A stretch of DNA of 9,204 nt from assembly GCA_001800015.1 (NCBI GenBank), contig MGUO01000064.1:2623-11826 (forward strand), given 5' to 3'. Shown one piece after another: positions 5,801 to 9,204 of this stretch. How positions within the stretch are numbered: position 1 is the stretch's first letter; every line of letters starts with the position of its first letter. Made by a program: the position numbers and the translations under genes. This DNA is from Elusimicrobia bacterium RIFCSPHIGHO2_02_FULL_57_9. Its GTDB lineage: Bacteria > Elusimicrobiota > Elusimicrobia > UBA1565 > UBA9628. Under the pieces are notes generated by a model that searched no databases, was not told where the DNA came from, and saw nothing but the letters and a program-made list of their open reading frames with translations.

Positions 5801-6409
5801 ATGGATAAATCACCAACGGACGACTGCGAACTGCAGCAGCGGCAGGAAAAGGAAAGGGTGCGCAAGCGTAATCTCTACTTGACCATCTCAGGCGTCGTCT
5901 CCCTGCTGCTGCCCTTGCTCGGCGTGGCCTACATGAGGATGAGCGACGCCCTGCAGCCGGCCCGAAAAAATGTAGGCAATACGGTGTTTTCCAGGCGAGC
6001 CGGAGAACCGGGCGCCAAGAAAAAAATCACGCCGGCCCGGGTGTCTGCGGCCCCGCTTCCCAACCCGCTCACCGTTGAGGTTTTAAAAACCTCGTCAGAT
6101 CCGAAAAAACCGGCCCCGGGCAAAGGTCCAACCCAAGACTCGCTGAGTTTGATCCGCGGCGGCGCAGAGTATTACAAGGATAAAAAACCCGAGCCCCCGC
6201 CGACGTCCCCGGCTCCCATTCCACCCAAACCCGAGCCCAAAAAAGCGCCGCCCAACCCGGCCAAGAAATCCTTTGTCGCGCCCAAATTAAAAGGCAACAC
6301 CCGCTTCGGGGATTTCAAGAGCAAGGAGCAACTTCAGCAAGTCCTGCCCCAAAATCAGGAAATGCCCGACATGGAAGCGCTCATGAAGCAGGTGCAGGAA
6401 GGAAATTAG
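5801..6409 (+). CDS. Small bitopic membrane protein with Lys/Pro-rich tail; family unknown
   Basis: 202 residues that I do not recognise. A charged cytoplasmic head (1-24, QRQEKERVRKRNLY) is followed by one hydrophobic helix at about 25-45 (LTISGVVSLLLPLLGVAYM). The positive head suggests the rest faces the periplasm. Residues 50-160 are rich in Pro, Lys and Ala with stretches such as KPEPPPTSPAP and PPKPEPKKAPP, like the periplasm-spanning linker of TonB-type proteins. The end (160-202) is less biased and contains two short predicted helices (KSKEQLQQVLPQNQE, MEALMKQVQEG). No TonB C-terminal domain is visible. A weak AGGG precedes the ATG. It is the only plus-strand gene here. It is transcribed away from the PorV-type gene and meets the M23 peptidase gene tail to tail with 8 bp between. 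Composition and reading-frame length make it a real gene; its function is open. Confidence 0.75.
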   Translation: MDKSPTDDCELQQRQEKERVRKRNLYLTISGVVSLLLPLLGVAYMRMSDALQPARKNVGNTVFSRRAGEPGAKKKITPARVSAAPLPNPLTVEVLKTSSDPKKPAPGKGPTQDSLSLIRGGAEYYKDKKPEPPPTSPAPIPPKPEPKKAPPNPAKKSFVAPKLKGNTRFGDFKSKEQLQQVLPQNQEMPDMEALMKQVQEGN

Positions 6410-6417
6410 CACTGACC

Positions 6418-6957
6418 TTAACGCCGGGTTATGATGTGGCGGGGGTCAAAGGCCATGCCGGAAGGCCCTCGGTACTCGAAATGAAGGTGGGGTCCGGTGG
6501 AAAGGCCGGAGGAGCCGACTAGACCGAGCAGATTGTCTTTCCCCACGGATTGCCCCGTCGCGACAAAGAAGCGGGCCAAATGCCCGTAAACCGTAAGGCC
6601 GCCGTCGTTGTGCGTAATCTCAACTATCCGGCCATAGCCGTCCCGCCGGCCCGCGAAACTGACCACGCCGCCGCGCGACGGATAAACGGGGGTTCCGTAA
6701 GGCTTGGGAAAGTCCAGGCCGCGATGGGCGCGCGCCATGCCTCTTATCGGATGCCAGCGCCAGCCGAAGCCCGAACTGATGCGATGGCGCCGCGCGTCAC
6801 GAAACGGCAATTCGTAATCATCGTAGGAAAGGACTTCTTGCCTTGGGGAAACGGAAAGAACGGCTTTGCGTAAACTAGTCTTATTGCGGGGGGTGACGGC
6901 CGCGGCAAATGGAACGCTGAGCGCCGCCACTAGGATGAATGCTTTCAATAACCCCAT
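6418..6957 (-). CDS. Secreted M23 (LytM-type) peptidoglycan metallopeptidase
   Basis: 179 residues with an N-terminal signal peptide (about 1-20, LLKAFILVAALSVPFAAA) and a compact M23 domain at about 58-177. All active-site elements are present: HRGLD with zinc ligands His78 and Asp82, YGHL with His126, and HLHF with His157 and zinc ligand His159. SSGFGWR (61-67) and the GTPVY strand are also typical. Such enzymes cut peptide cross-bridges in the cell wall, or activate amidases when degenerate; the intact site favours real hydrolysis. There is no LysM, SH3 or coiled-coil region, so it is a minimal single-domain form. It starts 17 bp after the sucD stop on the same strand, with no evident ribosome binding site but with TATAAT six bases before the ATG. 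It may be read through from the sucCD operon or have its own message. The substrate bond cannot be told from sequence. Confidence 0.92.
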   Translation of the reverse strand: MGLLKAFILVAALSVPFAAAVTPRNKTSLRKAVLSVSPRQEVLSYDDYELPFRDARRHRISSGFGWRWHPIRGMARAHRGLDFPKPYGTPVYPSRGGVVSFAGRRDGYGRIVEITHNDGGLTVYGHLARFFVATGQSVGKDNLLGLVGSSGLSTGPHLHFEYRGPSGMAFDPRHIITRR

Positions 6958-6963
6958 CCGTTG

Positions 6964-6969
6964 ATTATA
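6964..6969 (-). promoter_or_regulatory. Perfect -10 box just before the M23 gene (possible leaderless promoter)
   Basis: TATAAT ends six bases before the ATG on the minus strand, so transcription would start at or next to the start codon. There is no convincing -35 box (the sequence at the proper distance is GC-rich) and no TG extension. It may be chance in the only AT-rich spot of the spacer. Confidence 0.25.
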
Positions 6970-6974
6970 GCTTG

Positions 6975-7883
6975 TTATGAGCGCGAATGCGCGGCGGCGG
7001 CGGAAGCGGTTTGACGCAGCCGCGAGACGGTGGAACCGATCTCGCTTAAATTCTCGATCACGGTGATTCCGGCCTCTTTCATGGCCTTGATCTTTGAGGC
7101 GTGAGTCCCGGCTCCTCCTTCGATAATGGCGCCGGCATGGCCCATGCGCCGGCCCTTGGGCGCGGCACGGCCCGCGATAAAGCCGAAAACGGGCTTGGAC
7201 ATTCTCTTCTTAAAAAAAGCGGCCGCTTCTTCCTCGGAGGAGCCGCCGATCTCCCCGATCATGACCACCGCGTCGGTGCCGCGGTCGGCTTCAAACTCCT
7301 CAAGAACATCAATAAAATTACTTCCTGGAATGGGATCGCCGCCGATGCCGACCACGGTGGACTGGCCCAGGCCCTCGCGGGTCAGCTGATAAACCGCCTC
7401 ATAAGTCAGCGTGCCGGAACGCGAGACCACGCCGATGGGACCGGCTTTATGAATATAGCCCGGCATGATGCCGGCCTTGCATTCCCCCGGGGTGATCACG
7501 CCGGGGCAATTGGGGCCGATCAAACGGGCGCAAGGAGCCTTGAGCGCTATGTAGCGCTTCACCACGGCCATATCCAGCGCTGGAATGCCTTCGGTTATGC
7601 AGACAATAACCTTGATGCCGGCGTCCACGGCTTCCATGATAGCGTCAGCCGCAAAAGGCGCGGGAACGAAAATCAGCGAGGCATTGGCGCCGGTTTGGCG
7701 CACGGCTTCGGAAACTGTGTTGAAAACCGGACGGTCCAGATGCGTGCTTCCCCCGCGGCCGGGGGTCACCCCGCCCACGATCCTGGTGCCGTATTCGATG
7801 CATTGGGAAGCGTGGAAAGAGCCGGCTGAGCCGGTAAAGCCCTGCACGACAAGCTGAGAATCCTTATTCAGCAAGATGCTCAT
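6975..7883 (-). CDS. sucD: Succinyl-CoA synthetase (ADP-forming) alpha subunit
   Basis: 302 residues, slightly longer than the roughly 289 of E. coli SucD because of an Ala/Ser-rich tail. With SucC it interconverts succinyl-CoA and succinate with formation of ATP or GTP in the TCA cycle. The CoA-binding start GFTGSAGSFHASQ and YGTRIVGGVTPGRGG are present (the usual GKGG is GRGG here). They are followed by LIGPNCPGVITPGECKAGIM, SRSGTLTYEA, GIGGDPIPG and the phosphohistidine loop RRMGHAGAII with His249. The start chosen is the ATG at 7883, which overlaps the sucC stop as ATGA and has GGGAG seven bases ahead. The upstream ATG at 7928 would add 15 residues lacking similarity and lies inside sucC. 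Confidence 0.97.
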   Translation of the reverse strand: MSILLNKDSQLVVQGFTGSAGSFHASQCIEYGTRIVGGVTPGRGGSTHLDRPVFNTVSEAVRQTGANASLIFVPAPFAADAIMEAVDAGIKVIVCITEGIPALDMAVVKRYIALKAPCARLIGPNCPGVITPGECKAGIMPGYIHKAGPIGVVSRSGTLTYEAVYQLTREGLGQSTVVGIGGDPIPGSNFIDVLEEFEADRGTDAVVMIGEIGGSSEEEAAAFFKKRMSKPVFGFIAGRAAPKGRRMGHAGAIIEGGAGTHASKIKAMKEAGITVIENLSEIGSTVSRLRQTASAAAAHSRS

Positions 7884-9046
7884 CGCTTCGCTCCCGCCGC
7901 CGACACCACTTTTTGCGCGGCTTCCCACAAATCCTGGGCTGCGACCAGGCCGATGCCGGAATTGGACAGAATTTCCCGGCCCTTCTCGACGTTAGTGCCT
8001 TGCAGCCGGACCACCAGGGGAACCTTAAGCTTGACTTTCTTAAGCGCGCCCAAAATCCCAGCGGCGATCATATCGCATTTCACGATTCCGCCGAAAATGT
8101 TGACCAAAACGGCCTTGACCTTTTTATCGCGCAAAATGATTTTAAAAGCCTTGGTCACGCGCTCTCCATCGGCCCCTCCCCCCACGTCGAGGAAATTGGC
8201 GGGGCTGCCGCCGGCCAATTGAATGGTGTCCATAGTGCCCATGGCGAGGCCCGCGCCGTTGACCATGCAGCCGATAGTGCCGTCGAGGCCGATATAGGAA
8301 ATGTCGGCTTTTTTGGCTTCTTTCTCAAGCGGGGAAGCCTCGTGATCCGGCAACTTGGCCAGGTCGGGATGGCGAAACATTGCGTTGTCATCGATGATGA
8401 CCTTGGCGTCCAAGGCCAGCATCCCCTTCGGGGTCAACGCCAGAGGGTTAACCTCGAGCAGGCTGCAGTCATAATCCAGGAAAAGCCGGGCTAGGCCCTT
8501 GGCGATGCGGCAAAATTGAGAGAGGCGGTCAGGCGCAATATTCAGCGCGAAAGCGAGCTGGCGCGCCTCGAAATCTAAAAGCCCCGCCTGGGGCGAAAAG
8601 GGCTGGCGAATGACGGCCTGCGGCGAGTCTTCGGCCAGCTTCTCTATCTCCACGCCGCCTTGGGCCGAGGCGATAATGGTGGGCAAGCCGATTTTGCGGT
8701 CCAGCACCACGGAAAAATAAAGCTCGCGCACGATCTTTGCCGCGGCTTCGACCAGGACCTCCTTGACCTTGATTCCTTGGCCGCGAGTCTGGTGAGTCGC
8801 CAGATTCATGCCTAGTATGGATTTGGCGACGGTCTTGGCTTGCGCCGGCGTCTTGACGAGCTTGATGCCGCCGGCCTTGCCCCGGCCGCCGGCCAACACC
8901 TGGGCCTTGATCATCCAAGGCCCCTGACCGGCTTTCTTTAACGCGGCCGGCAGTCCTTTGCCGTCCTTGATGACTCCGCCGCTGGAAGCAACCGGAATGC
9001 CGGCGCCGCGCAATAGGTCCTTGGCTTCGTATTCGAGGAGTTTCAT
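7880..9046 (-). CDS. sucC: Succinyl-CoA synthetase (ADP-forming) beta subunit
   Basis: 388 residues, the same length as E. coli SucC. The N-terminal ATP-grasp domain shows KAQVLAGGRGKAGG (47-60), the metal-binding LLEVNPLAL with Asn200, and ALDAK with Asp213. The C-terminal CoA-ligase domain shows GCMVNGAGLAMGTMD, NFLDVGGGA, LVNIFGGIVKCDMIA and PLVVRLQGTN. It binds the nucleotide and charges the histidine of SucD. Nucleotide preference cannot be read reliably. Translation starts at the ATG at 9046, with GGGAG (9054-9058 on the plus strand) seven bases upstream. It lies 13 bp after the citrate synthase stop and overlaps sucD, so the three genes form one operon. Confidence 0.97.
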   Translation of the reverse strand: MKLLEYEAKDLLRGAGIPVASSGGVIKDGKGLPAALKKAGQGPWMIKAQVLAGGRGKAGGIKLVKTPAQAKTVAKSILGMNLATHQTRGQGIKVKEVLVEAAAKIVRELYFSVVLDRKIGLPTIIASAQGGVEIEKLAEDSPQAVIRQPFSPQAGLLDFEARQLAFALNIAPDRLSQFCRIAKGLARLFLDYDCSLLEVNPLALTPKGMLALDAKVIIDDNAMFRHPDLAKLPDHEASPLEKEAKKADISYIGLDGTIGCMVNGAGLAMGTMDTIQLAGGSPANFLDVGGGADGERVTKAFKIILRDKKVKAVLVNIFGGIVKCDMIAAGILGALKKVKLKVPLVVRLQGTNVEKGREILSNSGIGLVAAQDLWEAAQKVVSAAGAKR

Positions 9047-9059
9047 GTCTTATCTCCCT

Positions 9060-9204
9060 TTATCTTTGAGAGAGTGACACGAATTTCCGTGGACCGGGCC
9101 CCTCGTAAATCGAGTTCGGCCGAAACAACCTGTTGTCCTGCCAATATTCCAGCACATGGGCGGTCCAGCCGGCCACTCGCGCGATGGCGAAGATGGGCGT
9201 GAAT
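9060..9204 (-). CDS. gltA: Citrate synthase, C-terminal 47 residues (cut by window edge)
   Basis: The minus strand reads 47 codons to TAA at 9062-9060. FTPIFAIARVAGWTAHVLEY and the following DNRLFRPNSIYEGP with RKFVSLSQR are the typical end of citrate synthase, including the Arg-Pro of the RPxxxY motif. It condenses acetyl-CoA and oxaloacetate to citrate. It stands first of the visible TCA genes, 13 bp ahead of sucC. The fragment is too short to exclude a 2-methylcitrate synthase, but the sucCD neighbours favour citrate synthase. Confidence 0.9.
   Translation of the reverse strand, partial: FTPIFAIARVAGWTAHVLEYWQDNRLFRPNSIYEGPGPRKFVSLSQR

Noticed and set aside
5801..6409. TonB or GspC-type identity for the bitopic protein
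   Set aside because: Only the Lys/Pro linker is similar; no C-terminal TonB fold or homology-region motif can be seen in the last 40 residues.
7101..7829. Plus-strand reading frame of 242 codons
   Set aside because: Antisense to sucD, which is unmistakable in the other strand.
7884..7928. Longer start for sucD at 7928
   Set aside because: The extra 15 residues lie inside sucC and match nothing in SucD; the ATG at 7883 has GGGAG ahead and an ATGA overlap.

Overview
The window comes from a Gram-negative-type bacterium with a fairly GC-rich genome, strong GGAG-type ribosome binding sites and tightly overlapping genes. An outer-membrane barrel of the PorV/PQ (UPF0164) kind carrying TPRs, a strongly diverged FliG-like protein and the style of these genes recall Elusimicrobiota or a neighbouring phylum. 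That placement is an inference; there is no rRNA or marker tree here.

Left part (1-5740, all on the minus strand). Reading in the direction of transcription: a consensus-like sigma-70 promoter, a leader of about 130 nt that looks like a c-di-GMP-I (GEMM) riboswitch with an enlarged P2 arm, a PorV-type barrel with C-terminal TPRs, a 106-nt spacer with two stem-loops and a possible second promoter, then a four-gene run joined by adjacent or overlapping stop and start codons. The run encodes a FliF(C-terminal half)-FliG(M+C)-TPR fusion, a long coiled-coil protein with a proline-rich head, FlbD, and MotA, which runs off the window. It looks like a rotor/stator cassette derived from the flagellum. 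The rotor is anchored in the membrane as one polypeptide, lacks the FliF ring modules RBM1/RBM2 and the FliG N-domain, and has lost four of the five classical torque charges of FliG. MotA has lost the matching Glu. No rod, hook, filament or export gene is visible, so this may be a specialised, non-flagellar or strongly altered motor. It is the main candidate for an undescribed system in the window.

Middle (5741-6957). A divergent gene encodes a small single-span membrane protein with a Lys/Pro-rich tail and no recognised family. It converges on a secreted M23 (LytM-type) peptidoglycan peptidase with all metal and catalytic residues present.

Right part (6975-9204, minus strand). This is an ordinary TCA-cycle operon: the end of citrate synthase, then sucC and sucD (succinyl-CoA synthetase beta and alpha), the last two overlapping by ATGA. 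The M23 gene follows 17 bp later and may be read through from this operon.

The only gene-free stretches longer than 100 bp are 3905-4010 and 5577-5800. Both are annotated below. No tRNA, rRNA, CRISPR array or mobile element was seen.
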